Assembly: GCA_016987375.1 (NCBI GenBank)
Contig: PJRA01000412.1
Coordinates: forward strand, 2,252,526 to 2,316,525
DNA: 64,000 nucleotides
Direction: 5' to 3'
Source: Brachionus koreanus
Taxonomy: Eukaryota > Rotifera > Eurotatoria > Ploima > Brachionidae
Positions 43,286 through 55,583 of this stretch are shown here, piece by piece. Within the stretch, counting starts at the first letter, position 1, and every line of letters starts with the position of its first letter. The notes beneath the pieces were generated by a model. It saw only the letters and a list, made by a program, of their open reading frames with translations, searched no databases and was not told where the DNA came from. A program made the translations under genes and the position numbers.

Positions 43286-44312
43286 AAATGTGAACATAAT
43301 ATCACAAAATAATGAATACTCTACTTTTGTGTTAGAAATTGTAAAATTGCATACCACTAAAAATAGTGTGAATATTTTCAAACTTAGTTTTGGCCGTCTT
43401 GATAGAAAAAGTCTTCAAAGCATGTAGGCTTTACATCTAATTACAATGTGCTAAGATTGCTTTAAATCCTCTTTTATCTTGATAGCCCAAGAATTACTAT
43501 TTGCGTTTGCTTTAATTTTTCTTTAAAATCAAATCGAGAGATTAGGGTATTTTTAGAACTAATAAATACATCAAATATTTCCATATAAAATCATAATCTA
43601 ATCCAGTATTTAATTCAGTATCAACGGTATAGCTATCATATCTATCAGATACAACATAAGAAATTTCACCAAGGCTTTAAAATTATAGTGAAGAAATTAG
43701 ATGAACAAAATATTAGCAAAAATAATCTAAATTTTTTTATTTTCTTTCATTTTAAATAAAATATTTTAAAAAATTCATTTTTAATAGATTATCTTCTAAA
43801 AATTTTGGCTTATTTTACCACATAAATTTGCACAGAGGAGAAAGAAATCACTGAACGGATTTGCCTGGGCTGATAGTTTAGCTGTTTGTGCTGACGCTTT
43901 GGTTCTCAATTTTCTAAGCTGATGCCTCTCAGAATGCTTTTTTTTTCTAGCTTTTCTTCTTTGTCATCTTTTGTCAATTTGTCTTTCTTTAGTGTTCCAT
44001 GCAATACATAGTTCTTTTAGGCGTAACTGGTTATGATAATTAGGAGTTTAACAGGGAAAAAATCCGAAATTGATAATTACTATTTTGAGACTAGACAATT
44101 AAATTAAAAGTATGAAATTAATTCAACTAAATTTTATTTTTAAAAAGATCATAAGATTTATCAAAATCATGTCGGTTTTCAGCCAACTTTCAATGCTGAA
44201 ATTTGTTCATTTTAATTAAATATAATTTTAAAAGCAAAAAATTGAATAATCTGTTACGCAATAAAAATATTTGTTGATTAGAAAATAATTGAATTCGATC
44301 ATTCAACGATCT
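43286..44312. other. Intergenic with possible protein-coding relics
   Basis: Minus-strand 43440-43690 reads as a plausible protein with one frame shift (GEISYVVSDRYDSYTVDTEL then NTGLDYDFIW, then SSKNTLISRFDFKEKLK). Minus-strand 43820-44020 gives a Lys/Glu-rich stretch and TKASAQTAKLSAQANPFSDF. Neither is recognised. Both are probably transposon remains. Confidence 0.35.
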
Positions 44313-45132
44313 CTAAACAACATTCATTTGAACCATAAATGGGTCTTCTTGTTCATCTCGTGAATAAAAGGAAGCATGCAATATAATAACAAAAATAGAT
44401 GCTCCAATTATCCAAAAAAAAGCTGAACCAGCACCCGCAATCAAAAACAATGGTAAAGAACAAATACCAACCCCAGTATACAATTGAGCTAAGCCCATTT
44501 CTTTACCTTTTTAAAATTGTTAATTAGAAAAGTTCTATCATCAAAAAATTTTTAATATTCTTACCAAATATCTTTAAGGATCCTTCCTTATATTTAAGAT
44601 TAATAATGTAGAGACCGCCAGCAAAAGCAATAAATGCAAACAATAAAAGTGGAGAAGTCAAACTTAAAACATAATTTTAACTAATTAAAACATTAAACGA
44701 ATAGTTTTACTTACACGCAATAAATAGCCAAGAATACAAAGACAAATAAGTAATTGCTTTGAAAATAAAGAATGTTTTTGAAGAGACGAGATCCGAACTG
44801 GCCTGGTGTTGCTGGCTTTTTAAATTTACTAAAACTGGCAAATTCAGTCCATGGTTTCAAGTTCTCTCGTCGTTTACTCACCCATTCGGTTGGTTTTAGT
44901 GAATCAAGGGACGGAACTGAAGAAAACATTCTAAAATAAAAAATAAATAAATGCATTAGAAAAAATTATTATTTTTATATGTTGTTATTGGATACCCTAA
45001 ATTAAAAGCTGAGTCCGATTTGGGTGGTGATTTTGTGTTTGAATTTGAATTTGAATTGACCTTATTTGGAGTTTCAATTTCTCCCTCTAAATTCAAATTT
45101 TCCATGTTAATTGTTGACTCAGTTTCAGTCAT
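44313..45132 (-). CDS. RABAC1: Prenylated Rab acceptor 1 (PRA1 family)
   Basis: Four exons on the minus strand join in phase: 45132-44996, 44930-44715, 44662-44565, 44506-44313, giving 214 residues. PRA1 proteins bind prenylated Rab GTPases and help to free them from GDI at Golgi and endosomal membranes. Residues 1 to about 46 are a hydrophilic Asn/Ser-rich leader (VNSNSNSNTKSPPKSD). Then comes the PRA1 domain: LKPTEWVSKRRENLKPWTEF, LFKNILYFQSNYLFVFVFLA, LTSPLLLFAFIAFAGGLYI and GAGSAFFWIIGASIFVIILH. The four hydrophobic stretches fit the two membrane hairpins of the family. It ends in an acidic tail followed by MVQMNVV. An internal Met at MFSSVPSLDSL is an alternative start after the first intron. 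Confidence 0.93.
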
Positions 45133-45525
45133 TGCTAATGTTAACTATTTATCTAATAAATTTCTAAATAAACTAATTCTATTTTTTTCTATTTAAAAAA
45201 AAAAAACTAAAAGAATTTGTATTCAATTTTCCGACTTTACGCGGTAAATTCAATTTCTAATATTTTTAAATAATTTTAAAGCTTTTTTTGTTAAAATTTT
45301 AATTATTTAAAGAATAAATTTTTCTTTATTTACAATTAGATAAACGGAAGGAAAAGAAATTTGAGTTCGCTACAGAAAATTTAACTTTTGAAAAGATAAA
45401 CTTTCTTATTTCTTATTATTTAAAACCTATCAAATATTTTACTTGAAAAAAAGAATAAACTTATTTTTTTACCCTAGTTACAAATAATGATAACGTGCAA
45501 TTTTAATACTTAACTTAGTTTCAAT
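45133..45525. other. Spacer between RABAC1 and the TFIIS-domain gene
   Basis: 394 bp of AT-rich sequence between two genes on the same strand; no coding signal. Confidence 0.35.
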
Positions 45526-46272
45526 TTAATTTTTTAAAAAGTCAATATTTTCGTCAATTTGAAGGAATTCTTTTGTGCTGGAAGTACAAGGTGTATCAAA
45601 AAAATTTATACTTGTTGTTTTAGAAATAAATCTATTTCCTGGTGATCCAGTTATTACATACTGATTAACTAAATCTTCTATTTTAATATTTAAATTTAAA
45701 AGATCGTTTCTTAGCTTTGAATTTTGACTTAAAATATTTATACATTTACGGATCAAATTGAAATATTTATTATTAACAAGTTTATCATTTTGTTGAAAAA
45801 TTGTAAATTCTAAATCAGATATTAATGAAATATGTTCTTCGTGATTTGAATCAAATAAAGCAGTTTTAGAATCAGTCGAATTTGTTTTAATAAAATATTT
45901 AGTTAATTCTTCGCGAGCTCTTTGACGGCTTTCGGTTGTTGGCTTATCACATTTGACATCATATTTAGGTGCTAAAAGAAGCTTTTTGTGAAATTCTTTC
46001 CATTTAGTTCTCAAGCTTAAGGCTTTTTCTCGGGTTTTTTTTGACAGATTTGGTCGTTTGGATATTTCTTTGAGGATAAAGCCAAGTTTTGTTTTCATCA
46101 AAACATCTCTTGATGGTGTCTTAAGGGCTAACTCGTTTAAAATACTATCTATTTGTCTATCATCCGAATTATCAGCATCTTTAAGTATATTAGCATATTG
46201 GCTAAATTTGTCAACGTTTACGACACGTTTCAACTCATTTATTTTCAATTGTTTGCCCATTATGCCAAACAA
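45526..46272 (-). CDS. TCEANC: TFIIS N-terminal and central domain protein (TCEANC-like)
   Basis: A single frame of 248 residues. The first third (ILNELALKTPSRDVLMKTKL then GFILKEISKRPNLSKKTREK then ALSLRTKWKEF) is a TFIIS N-terminal (LW/TFS2N) helical bundle, a docking module for transcription elongation factors. After a linker, RQRAREELTKYFIK and LISDLEFTIFQQND, then NKYFNLIRKCINILSQNSKL and RNDLLNLNI match the TFIIS central domain that binds RNA polymerase II. The C-terminal zinc ribbon of true TFIIS is absent. This two-domain, ribbon-less build is that of vertebrate TCEANC. Predicted nuclear. Start at MFGIMGKQL, with a second Met at residue 5. Assignment to TCEANC rather than another TFS2N protein is moderately sure. 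Confidence 0.8.
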   Translation of the reverse strand: MFGIMGKQLKINELKRVVNVDKFSQYANILKDADNSDDRQIDSILNELALKTPSRDVLMKTKLGFILKEISKRPNLSKKTREKALSLRTKWKEFHKKLLLAPKYDVKCDKPTTESRQRAREELTKYFIKTNSTDSKTALFDSNHEEHISLISDLEFTIFQQNDKLVNNKYFNLIRKCINILSQNSKLRNDLLNLNIKIEDLVNQYVITGSPGNRFISKTTSINFFDTPCTSSTKEFLQIDENIDFLKN

Positions 46273-48266
46273 AATAGAATTGTAATTGGAAACACAAGTT
46301 CAAGATACGTGTTCTTGAGTTGTTGGTATGCAAGAAAAATTTTAAAAAAAAATTATTTCAAAATTTTTTTATTTTCTCTTCAGATGAATAATAAATTAGA
46401 AAAATATTTTAAGTAGACGATATACTAATTTCGTGATTTAAATTTTAAATAAATTATTTTAAAATATTTAAAAGCAAAGATTTCTACACTTTTGTCTATC
46501 AATTAATTCAAGACAAAATAAAATTTTTTTTTTCAAATTTATTCTTGAGAAGCTTATGATTAAGTCAAATTATAATTTTTAAGTATGATATTTTGATTTC
46601 TATAATCGAAATCGAATAACCTAGAAACTCAAAATGTAAATTTCTATTTGGACATTTTAAAATATTTTATGCAAAATAAAATTGAGCAAACAGTTGTTTT
46701 TAAAATTATTTGAATCTATAATTAAATTCTTGATATTTTGAAACTTATTAAACAAACAAAATTTTCTAATCAAAAATCCTGTTCATTATCCTTTGTTAAA
46801 TGTGTGCGTAATATGTGTTTAAATTTTTTTTCAAAATTACATGGCGTGATCATGTAAAATTAATATTTAAAGTGAAAATTTATTTCTTCAAATTAAAAAT
46901 AAAACCGTTGAGTTTTTGAATGATAAATAAAATGCAAATATTGATTTTTGCTAATTAAAACAAGTTTTTTTGTATGTTGATAAATGATGTAAAGATTTTA
47001 AGGATTGAATTTTTAATTTATTTCCCTTTTTCAATATTTCTAAAAAAAAAGCAATTAGAAAATAATTATTTTATTCATTATTTTAGTTCAAGCGTTATTT
47101 CATAGTTTTAATTAATTTATTTTTAGATTAAATTCTACTTGTTATCTCTAAATAAATTTTGAAATTTAAATTTAAAAAAAACGAAAATTTAACATTCTTA
47201 ATGAAATTTTTTTTAAGACTTAAACATTAATTTTGAATATGCTTAAGCAGATTAGGTAATTATGCAAAGCAAATAGATTAGCTAGAAGAAATTTAATTCA
47301 AGCCGACAATATCAGGTCTTAAAAATAAAATAATCATTTAATTAGGAAAATTTTATGCTAATCTATTGGCAAATACAATAAACCATATAAATGTATTGAT
47401 TTAAACTAGCTAAGCTAATTTATTGGGTCAATCTTTAGGTAAGCCAGTCAAGACAAAATGAGGCACAAATATTGATTTGCATTCATAAATCAGCTAGTTG
47501 AAGCAAAACTACAAAAAAATAAAAATAAATGTGCAAATTATTTCAAGAATTTTTTATGCTAAAGCAAATAAGTGAAAAAAAAATTTTAGCGTTTTTTCGT
47601 TGTTTAAATTTTCGACCGAACATTGAACTCAATTTTGACTCTAAGCAGTACGAATTAATTAAATTCTTGTAGACAGGATAAATAGTTTTTTACCAAAAAC
47701 AATCGATATTTTTTGATTATTTCTGGTTTGTAAACCATACGTTTTTTATTTTTTTGTTAATAATTAAAAAGCATAAAATTATTGTGAGAAAAAAAGATTT
47801 ATTAAAAGAGAGGAGAAAATGTGTTCAAATTTTTAAAATTGAATTGAACTTATTTTTCAGGACATCATTTTGAAATTATTTAAAAACCGGCGATTAAACA
47901 TGAACATTTATTAGAGATTGATTTTCTATTCACTGTAATAAAAACCTCAAAATTTATGTAACCAAGCCTTTTTTTATGATCATTAGAATTTATTTAACAA
48001 AAGAAATGAGAGGATAAAAACACGCTTAGCTCGGTTATGACCCATTTAAATTATATCTATTGTTAGATCAACGTGTTTTAATTTTGAATATCTAAACGAA
48101 TTAATAAACAATATTGTTTTAAATATTCAGAGCTTTAGAGCTTACATAAAGTGATCCCAATTTTTTTTTTCATTTAAATGGCCAAAGTCATTTTTATTTA
48201 ACTTTTTCATAGATATAATTCAAAAAAAAGTTTCTAGACTTTAAATATTAGTCGCTCAATTTTAAA
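46273..48266. other. Long AT-rich intergenic stretch
   Basis: No coding frame, RNA or repeat could be supported across about 2 kb. The final part should hold the promoter of the LAPTM4-like gene. Confidence 0.4.
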
Positions 48267-50015
48267 ATGGCCAAAAAAATACTTTGCTGTTTGAAAATCA
48301 AATCAGCAACATTGGTAATTGGCAGCATTGACTTAGTGAGTCATGAAATTAAAGATTAAATAAAATAAATTAAATTTTTATCGATTTAGTTTGCTCACAT
48401 TATGTTTATATTGTCTTTGCTGACATCATGGTCACATCCAAGTGTATTTGATCATTATTATACAAATTCATTTAGTCTAATGGCATCGCCATCATCTAAT
48501 TGCCAGATACTGTCAAAACACGGAAATTTGGACTCTCCAACCGCAATGCCATTTGCCGAAGCCACAAATTTCATGGCCGTTTACAAAAACAAACGAAATA
48601 CAGAGATTTTATTGCAATATCCGTCTTCTAGTCAGTTAATATTATCAAATAATTCAAATGAAAGAAAAAATTCAAGTAAATTTTTAATTCATTTAGAACT
48701 TAACTAAAATGTTTTAGAAACTTAAACAATATGGCTGTGAGGAATCTAAGCAAAGAATGAGAAATAATGATTAAATTATTTTTTTTGAAAAATTTCTATT
48801 AATAGGACTTATACCAGTTCCATGTAAATCAAGCGTTATATTTTTAAAAAATCTTAAAAATTTATTTTTTAATTTATTTATATTTTCTATTGATATGAAG
48901 ATTTGAATGATAAATTTTTGGCGAAAAAAGCGAATTATACTAGTTTTCTTTATTTTTAATTAGATCTTATTCATGAAGATAAAAATAGCATGGAAAATTT
49001 AGACCTCGATAAATAGGAAATTTTTTCTATGATTTAATTTATTTTTTACTGTCAATAAAAGTTAAGAAAATTTAATTTTTGCAAGTCATTATTCTTAAAT
49101 GATTTCAATTGAGCTATCTTTTTCACTTTTTATCTGTTTTAACTATTTCATCATTTTACTCATGGTAAAAATTCTAATTATTAATCAGTAATAATTTTTT
49201 GAAATTTAATGAATCTTGATTCTAGTTTTTATGTTAAAAAAGAGGATTAATTTAATTCAAATCTCCACAATAATTTGATCATATGTATTTCAATGTAATT
49301 TAATTTAATTCAAATTAATATTTAAAAAATGAAAGGAAAATAATAAAATATTTTAATACTAAATAATATTAACTAGAATTATCTAATTTTTTAAATCTTT
49401 TAAGAAGACAAATCAGTTTATGTATTTGTTACATTTTTTTCAATTTTAATAATCTCAATGCTATTGTATGGAATTCGAAAGAACAAGCCAAGCTATTTAA
49501 TGCCATACTTCAGCATTAAAGTATTTCAATTAGTTATGGCAACTCTGGCTACTTTGAGCTTTTATACTTGTTTACCCAACGTAAGATTTTATATTCAAAG
49601 TCATAACTATTTTTTATTCAAAAATAAACTTCTCTCAATGGAAAATCAGTCTTTAGATCTTCTAGTATTTGCAATTTTGCTTGCTAGCATTTTGGTTAAA
49701 TTTTATGTGGTTATTATTGTATGGTACTGTTATCGAGACATGATTTCATTTGAATCGTTCCGAAGTCAGAACTATTCGGCATCGGGTAATGCTTTCATAG
49801 AGGAAAATAATACCGGTGTAAAATTTGATGAAGAGTCTTTTATGACTTTGCCTCCAAAATATGAGGAAGTCGTTAAAGATAATCCTGTACCGACAACTTC
49901 AAGTCTCATAGTTGCCAATGAAGTTACTAATCAAATTGATCGTGAACCTCTTTCTGATTCAAACCAAGTTCCATCTTATTCTCAAGCTATTTTAAACAAG
50001 CAATCTAGTGTTTAA
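48267..50015 (+). CDS. Lysosomal-associated transmembrane protein, LAPTM4-like
   Basis: Three exons (48267-48335, 48390-48675, 49405-50015) join in phase, giving 321 residues. LAPTM4 proteins are four-span late-endosome and lysosome membrane proteins that bind NEDD4-type ubiquitin ligases. The N-terminus (KKILCCLKIKSATLVIGSID) has the Cys-rich entry of the family. Spans include LFAHIMFILSLLTSW, YVFVTFFSILIISMLLYGI, VFQLVMATLATLSFYTCLP and LLVFAILLASILVKFYVVII, followed by VWYCYRDM. The tail has a PPxY motif (LPPKYEEV) and a second Pro/Tyr motif (VPSYSQA), the expected sorting and ubiquitin-ligase sites. The loop after span 1 is long, about 85 residues. The second intron is about 730 bp, larger than most here; its donor is the least certain boundary. 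Confidence 0.88.
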
Positions 50016-51595
50016 AAAAAATTGGATTAGATACAACTATTTTTAGAGATATTTTTTTAATATCATTATTATACTTCATTTTTATTTTATTTGAACTTTT
50101 CATCTGTTTTTTTTTCTATTGTGAAAACATAATCAACAAAAATTACTGTTTAGATATCTGTACTAAGTTTTTTTCATTATTTTCTCTACCAAGAATAAAA
50201 TTCTGTATATTTAAAATTTTTATTAAAAATATTTATTTAAAAAAAAGACACTACAAAGTTGAGAGCAATTTTAGAAAGTTTATATCTTGATCTAAAAAAG
50301 TTTTCTTTTTAATTGATTGAATAAGAAACAATAAGCAAATTTATATATGCTAATTTGGACAAACTTTTCAAAGATTAAAGTATTGTTCGTTGTTTGGATA
50401 AAACCGGACTCAAAAAAATTTCAATTTTCAAAATTGATTTGTTTTTAAAATTCCCTCTGCTCAAGAAAAAAATTATTTATATCCCGATTTAAAGAATTAT
50501 TAGTTTTATGAACATAATCTAATATTGTTCACTCAGGTAAATTATTTTAAAATATATCATATTGGTTTATTAATGCCGACCCTGATTATTAATAATAATA
50601 ATAATAGTTAATATTTTAAATATTAAAAAAGTTTTATTCGTTTATTCTTAAAATATGATGGAAAAAAGACTTCCTAAAAAATCAAAGCACCAGCATTTTA
50701 AACTTATATAACTTCGGAAAATTTGCAATTTTGTATAAATGTTAATTTTTAAAAAGTCATGTGATTTAAAAATTAAATATGCTTGAATAATCAAAAAAAT
50801 TTGCTTAAGCACTGAAGATATCAATTTGACATCTCATTTTTTTATTGTGAATCAAGAGCAAATCCTTCCAAAATCGAATCAGGAATTAATATTACTTGAA
50901 AGCCGCTAATAATTAACCAAAAAATCAAGAAATTTTTGATTAAGCAGATCATTTTCATTATGTCACTTATTAACCAAATTTTCATAAAATAGGCTGGGAA
51001 AAAGTTCGAAAAAATTACAATATTCGATATTAGTCACAATTTTTTGTACTTGTTTATCTATGACGATCTTAAGCTCTTTTAGATTAAAAAAAAATTAAAA
51101 ATATAAGAGTTATTTTGAAATTTAAGTTTTTTGAAAATAATAAAAACGCTAAAAAGATCAAATTTTTTAACCATTTTGTTAAATTGTAGAAAATATGTCA
51201 CATAATACAAATGATTAATCAATAAATTAATTTTTTTGGTTAATTATAAGAGAATTAATCAGGCTTTCAATAATTTCAATTTTTCATCATGATGATTTCT
51301 TAAAGAATCGTTAAAGAATTTTCAATGAAATTCAGTCCAATATCTTTAAAGAATCATTAAATTTGGGTTGACTTGGTATATCATATCAACCACTTCACTT
51401 TTCAGTAACGTTTCTAACAGTTTAAAGAAAGAAAATTTTGTTTTGAATACACCTTCTCCAAAAATGTTCAGCATGCTTGGTCAAAAATTGCAATAAAAAT
51501 AAAGCAAGAGAGATAAATACTGAAAATCAACTTGTAGTGTGTGAACTTTTAACTATTACCCCTGTCAGAACTGCAAGGCTAATTGAGTTTTTATT
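50016..51595. other. 3' flank and intergenic, AT-rich, with repeats
   Basis: An ATT/AAT microsatellite at about 50587-50607 and a stretch near 51345-51380 that matches one near 40222-40255 (AAAGAATCATTAAATTTGGG). No gene. Confidence 0.4.
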
Positions 51596-51726
51596 TACCG
51601 TATTCTCTCGTTCGATAATACAACTTTGGCGCATGCGGTGTAAGTTAAGATGGGCGAGATGGTGTTTAAAGTCTGCGCCAAAATTGTATTTTGGGTTTTG
51701 AAGCTGCAATTCGGGGAATACGGTAT
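51596..51726. mobile_element. Short MITE-like palindrome, same termini family as 32.4 kb element
   Basis: Begins TACCGTATTCTCTCGTTCGA then TAATACAACTTTGGCGCA and ends TGCGCCAAAATTGTATT, then AATTCGGGGAATACGGTA. The arms pair over about 55 bp. The outer 20 bp match the ends of the 32.4 kb element (CCGTATTCCCTCGTTCGA), while the interior differs. Flanks show TTTA/TATTTA that might include a short target duplication, not certain. Confidence 0.8.
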
Positions 51727-52439
51727 TTAAATTGAAAAAAACATAAATGGTATTTTTTATTCTAGTTTTTTTTTCAAGACTTTCTGAAAAAATATCGAAT
51801 CACAGTCATAAAATGTTATTCGGGCACTTGTAATTTCCTATTTATCTCAAGATTTTAAAGGAAATGAGATGTTTTTTTTTTGACATCAATGGTGCTTTAT
51901 AGAAAAAAAATGGTCCTTCTAGTGTTAATTGTGAAAATTACTGATTCATATCTATTAATATACATTTTTCAAATATGATACCAAATATTTTATCATTAAA
52001 GTTTTTAAATGAGTAGATGGTAATCTACAATTATAAATGATGAATGGACACTTATTGCAAAGATTTTTGTATTATCAGCATACATTGAACAAAATTTTAT
52101 TCTTAAGTAAAAAATACAAAAATAAAAAATTAGAATTAAATATTAAACCTAAACAGGTTAGATTTGAACGATTAAAATTATGGCTGGTTATGATATCAGT
52201 TTCACTCAATAGACATAAATATAAGTTTACTTTTAATTATGATTTATTGATTGAAGCAGGAGTTTAAAATAGAAATCAAATGTACGTAAATATGATGAGT
52301 ATTCGACTTTTTATTTACTCTTTCTTAAATAAAAAGCTTTACATCTGTTCAGATTTTAGATTTTTGGATCAAGTATCTGTTCAATCCATTAGGAAATCGA
52401 GTTCCTTCTTAAGTTCATATTTCTAGTTTTTTTTTCTTT
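51727..52439. other. Intergenic, AT-rich
   Basis: A 76-codon frame at 52037-52267 is Lys/Leu-rich and unrecognised. 52340-52390 repeats the segment near 38740-38790. No gene is supported. Confidence 0.35.
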
Positions 52440-52760
52440 ATTTGTTGTTTCTATTCAAGAAATTCATTTAATTCAAAAATTATGAATAAGATTGGACTAA
52501 CAATGGACCCTTGTAGTACTACGCTTGTATCTAATTCCAATTGCATGCATAGTTATCTAAAACAACTTTTTGAAGCCTTCAAATAAAAAACGATTCAATT
52601 CATTTAGAATTGGACCATTTATCTCATATGATTCAAGTTGTTTCCTATCAAGAATTTTATCAAAGGCCTATGAGAAGTTATTATACGCAATGTTCAAATA
52701 TTTGCCTTTATCATATTCATAAGTTGCTTTATCAACCAACTCCAATAGATTTGTTGGGTA
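52440..52760 (-). mobile_element. Relic of non-LTR reverse transcriptase, related to the 40.2 kb relic
   Basis: Plus-strand blocks AATTATGAATAAGATT-GGACTAACAATGG, ATTCAAGTTGTTTCCTAT and CAATGTTCAAATAT recur in the same order and orientation as at 40.28-40.52 kb. The minus-strand reading (AFDKILDRKQLESYE, PILNELNRFLFEGF) corresponds to the KAFDxVxHxxLLxKL region. It is frame-shifted and dead. Confidence 0.7.
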
Positions 52761-53083
52761 TGATCTGTTAGGTAAAAACCATACTGTTAATTATTCTATG
52801 CTAAATTTTCTTGTTTTTACTTTTATTTATAAGACAAACATTTTTTTTTCTTTCATAATTTTGGTAATTCATCTTCAAAGAAAAATAAAAGAGTAATTTA
52901 AAATTTTAGTAATAAATGGCTCGATTAAACTAATGGTCAACAATCTATAGGTAAAGACCTATTTATAGCAATTTTTTTGGCAAAGGAAGCAATATTCAAT
53001 ATCTAGTTTTTAAAATAAAAATGGGTTAGTATTCAATTAATAATAAAAAAAATAAAAGAGTAATTTAAATAAAATCTTTATTT
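52761..53083. other. 3' flank of DHODH
   Basis: AT-rich, no coding signal. Confidence 0.35.
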
Positions 53084-54536
53084 TTAATTTTTTTTAGCAT
53101 CTAAACCGATTGCTTCTGAAACGTTTGAGTATCCCTCTTTTCTAAAAAAAAAATAATCAATCAAAATAAATTTGTTTAATAAAAAATACATACCGTAAAA
53201 GCTCTATTAATTCTCTTTTTATTTTATTAACAATTATGGGACCTTCAAAAACCATAGATGTATATAATTGAATAAGAGTTGCACCTGATTTGATCTTTTC
53301 CAAAGCGTCATGACCAGATTCGATTCCACCAACACCTATGAGAGTTACTTTTCCATTAGTTAATTCATACATTTTTTTTAAAGCTTCAGTAGAAGCTTTT
53401 TTCAAAGGTCTGCCTGATAAACCACCAGATTCATTTTTATATTCACTTTTCAGATTACTAGGTCTTGAGATTGTTGTGTTGGAAACTATCAGTCCATCAA
53501 TTTTTTTCTAATTTAAATTGAAAGAAAAAAAATTGTAATTTTAAATAAAATTATATTTACATTATTTCTAATCAAAACTTTAGCAATATCTTTCATTTCT
53601 TCTTCATTCAGATCGGGTGCAATTTTAATTATCAAAGGTATTTTTTTATCCAGTTGATTCCTCATTTCTAATAACTTTAATCTAAATAGATTTAAAAGGA
53701 TTAAATTTATTTTCAATTACTGGATCAATCAAATTTTCAAGTTGTTCTTTGTTCTGTAAATTTCTTAATCCAGGAGTATTAGGACTTGATATATTTATAG
53801 TGATATAATCAGCTTTGTCTGCAAATAATCGTAATCCAGCAAGATAATCGCTTAAAGCATCCTGTTGAGTTTTATTTTTGCCAATATTGACACCAATGAT
53901 CTCTTCATCATTCTTCCTATTTATCCAAAACTGTTCTACTCGTTTTTTGACTTCTTCATGACCATGTCCATTGAATCCGTATCTAATCAAGGAATTAATT
54001 AATTTTTCAAAGTTTGGTAAAAAATTTACCTATTGATTACTGCTCTATCTTCAGACAACCGAAAGACTCGTGGTTTTGGATTTCCTTCTTGAGCTAATGG
54101 AGTAACCGTTCCAATCTCAACAAATCCAAAGCCTATTTTGAACAATCCTTCAATAGCCTCTGCGTTTTTGTCAAAACCAGCGGCACATCCGATTGGGTTT
54201 GCAAACTGCTTATCGAAAGCTCTAACATTCTAGATAAAAACTTTTATTTTGAATAATAAAATTATTAATTATTAACTAAAATTTTTTCATTTTCCAATTC
54301 TTTTATCTTTGGTATTAGGCCATATTTTGCCATTTTAATTGCTAAATTATGAGCTTCTTCACCATCCATTGTTTTGTGGATTAGTGGCATCAATAATTTA
54401 GAATAAACTGTCTCATTTCCATCATAAATACCATACCCTATAACAGAAGCTGATCCGATAATAGAAGTCCCGATTAATCTCTTTTTAACCGATTAAAAAT
54501 TCATTTTAATATTTAAATTCTTACCAAAACTTTCAT
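53084..54536 (-). CDS. DHODH: Dihydroorotate dehydrogenase (quinone), mitochondrial
   Basis: Seven exons on the minus strand join in phase: 54536-54525, 54480-54277, 54229-54030, 53982-53721, 53674-53561, 53507-53194, 53141-53084, giving 387 residues. The enzyme makes orotate in de novo pyrimidine synthesis, passing electrons by FMN to ubiquinone at the inner mitochondrial membrane. The N-terminal region ([20 protein letters not shown]) fits a short membrane anchor, as in class 2 enzymes. Conserved: [58 protein letters not shown] (with the catalytic-Ser region), [31 protein letters not shown] and [19 protein letters not shown]. The first coding exon has only 12 bases (MKVL). The fourth intron is just 46 bp and needs an acceptor after ATTAAAG rather than the nearer TTTAG to stay in frame. 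Confidence 0.95.
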
Positions 54537-55583
54537 TATTTTCAAATTTAAAAAATTAGAAATATTTTCTATATGTAAAGTTTATCTAGAAAATTTTATT
54601 CTAATTAAAACCATTTTTTACAGAAATTTTATTTTATTTTATTTAATGAATAAAATAAGTCTTTTATCTTTTAGTGCATTTTATGACTTCCATTTGTATT
54701 TGAGAATTTTGGGTTGTTTATTTTTCCATCAAAGATTTTAAATATTTTAGCGTTAAATATAAAAATCAACTTGAAAAAGAGAATAATTGAAAATATCGTA
54801 TGGTTTAACTTTCTGAAACGAATTTTTTTCAAACCAATTTGTATTAGTTCTTTTTCCTCTTGTATAGTTTTGATATGACTCCACGATGAACTTTGTTTTA
54901 CACGACTATATATTTTTTTATTTTTAGATTTTGAAAATAATTTTGGTTACTTTTTATTTTTTACCGACCAATTCATTTATGTCTATCTTTTTATATTCCA
55001 AATATTTAAGGCACTTTTGCAATAAACTTTTTACTAAAATAATATTTAAAAAACCTTTTTTATAATTAATCTTTAAGCTTGATTTTTTTAATTTCCATAT
55101 TTAAACCAAGTTGTTTGTAGAATTTCTTTTTTATAAAAATTGCTAAATTTATAAATACAATGTTATTATAATTATCGATTCAAGGCTTAAAGACAAATTT
55201 AGCAAAGAATATTTTTAAATAAAAAAATCATTTTATAAATACAGTTTTATTCAGATAATCAAGCTAATTTTTTATAAATTGGAACTATGAACAGTAAAAC
55301 AGAGTAATTAATTTGGAATGCATTTTTCGTTTATTTTGAGAATATTAATGTTAGGTTTTAATAGTCTATAATAAATTTCTTGTTTTTGCTTTATTATTTT
55401 TTTATCTTTTTTATCAAGTTTAACTTCAAGGTAAAAAGACAAAAAATAAAAAAGATAAAACTAATTTAATTTAAAATTTTCAATTTAAATTCGGTATATA
55501 AACTGAAATTTTTTTAAATTTCAAGTTGAATTAATTTTAGAATTAAAGTTTTTTTTGTTAATTTTTATTCAAAATTTATATTT
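54537..55583. other. Intergenic, AT-rich
   Basis: No supported gene over about 1 kb. It should contain the DHODH promoter next to 54537 and the 3' region of the next gene at its right edge. Confidence 0.4.

Noticed and set aside
48720..48782. Possible extra exon of the LAPTM4-like gene
   Set aside because: In-phase reading reaches a stop (KLKQYGCEESKQRMRNND) and would remove the conserved membrane spans.
52037..52267. 76-codon plus-strand frame
   Set aside because: Lys/Leu-rich, no motif, surrounded by repeat remains.
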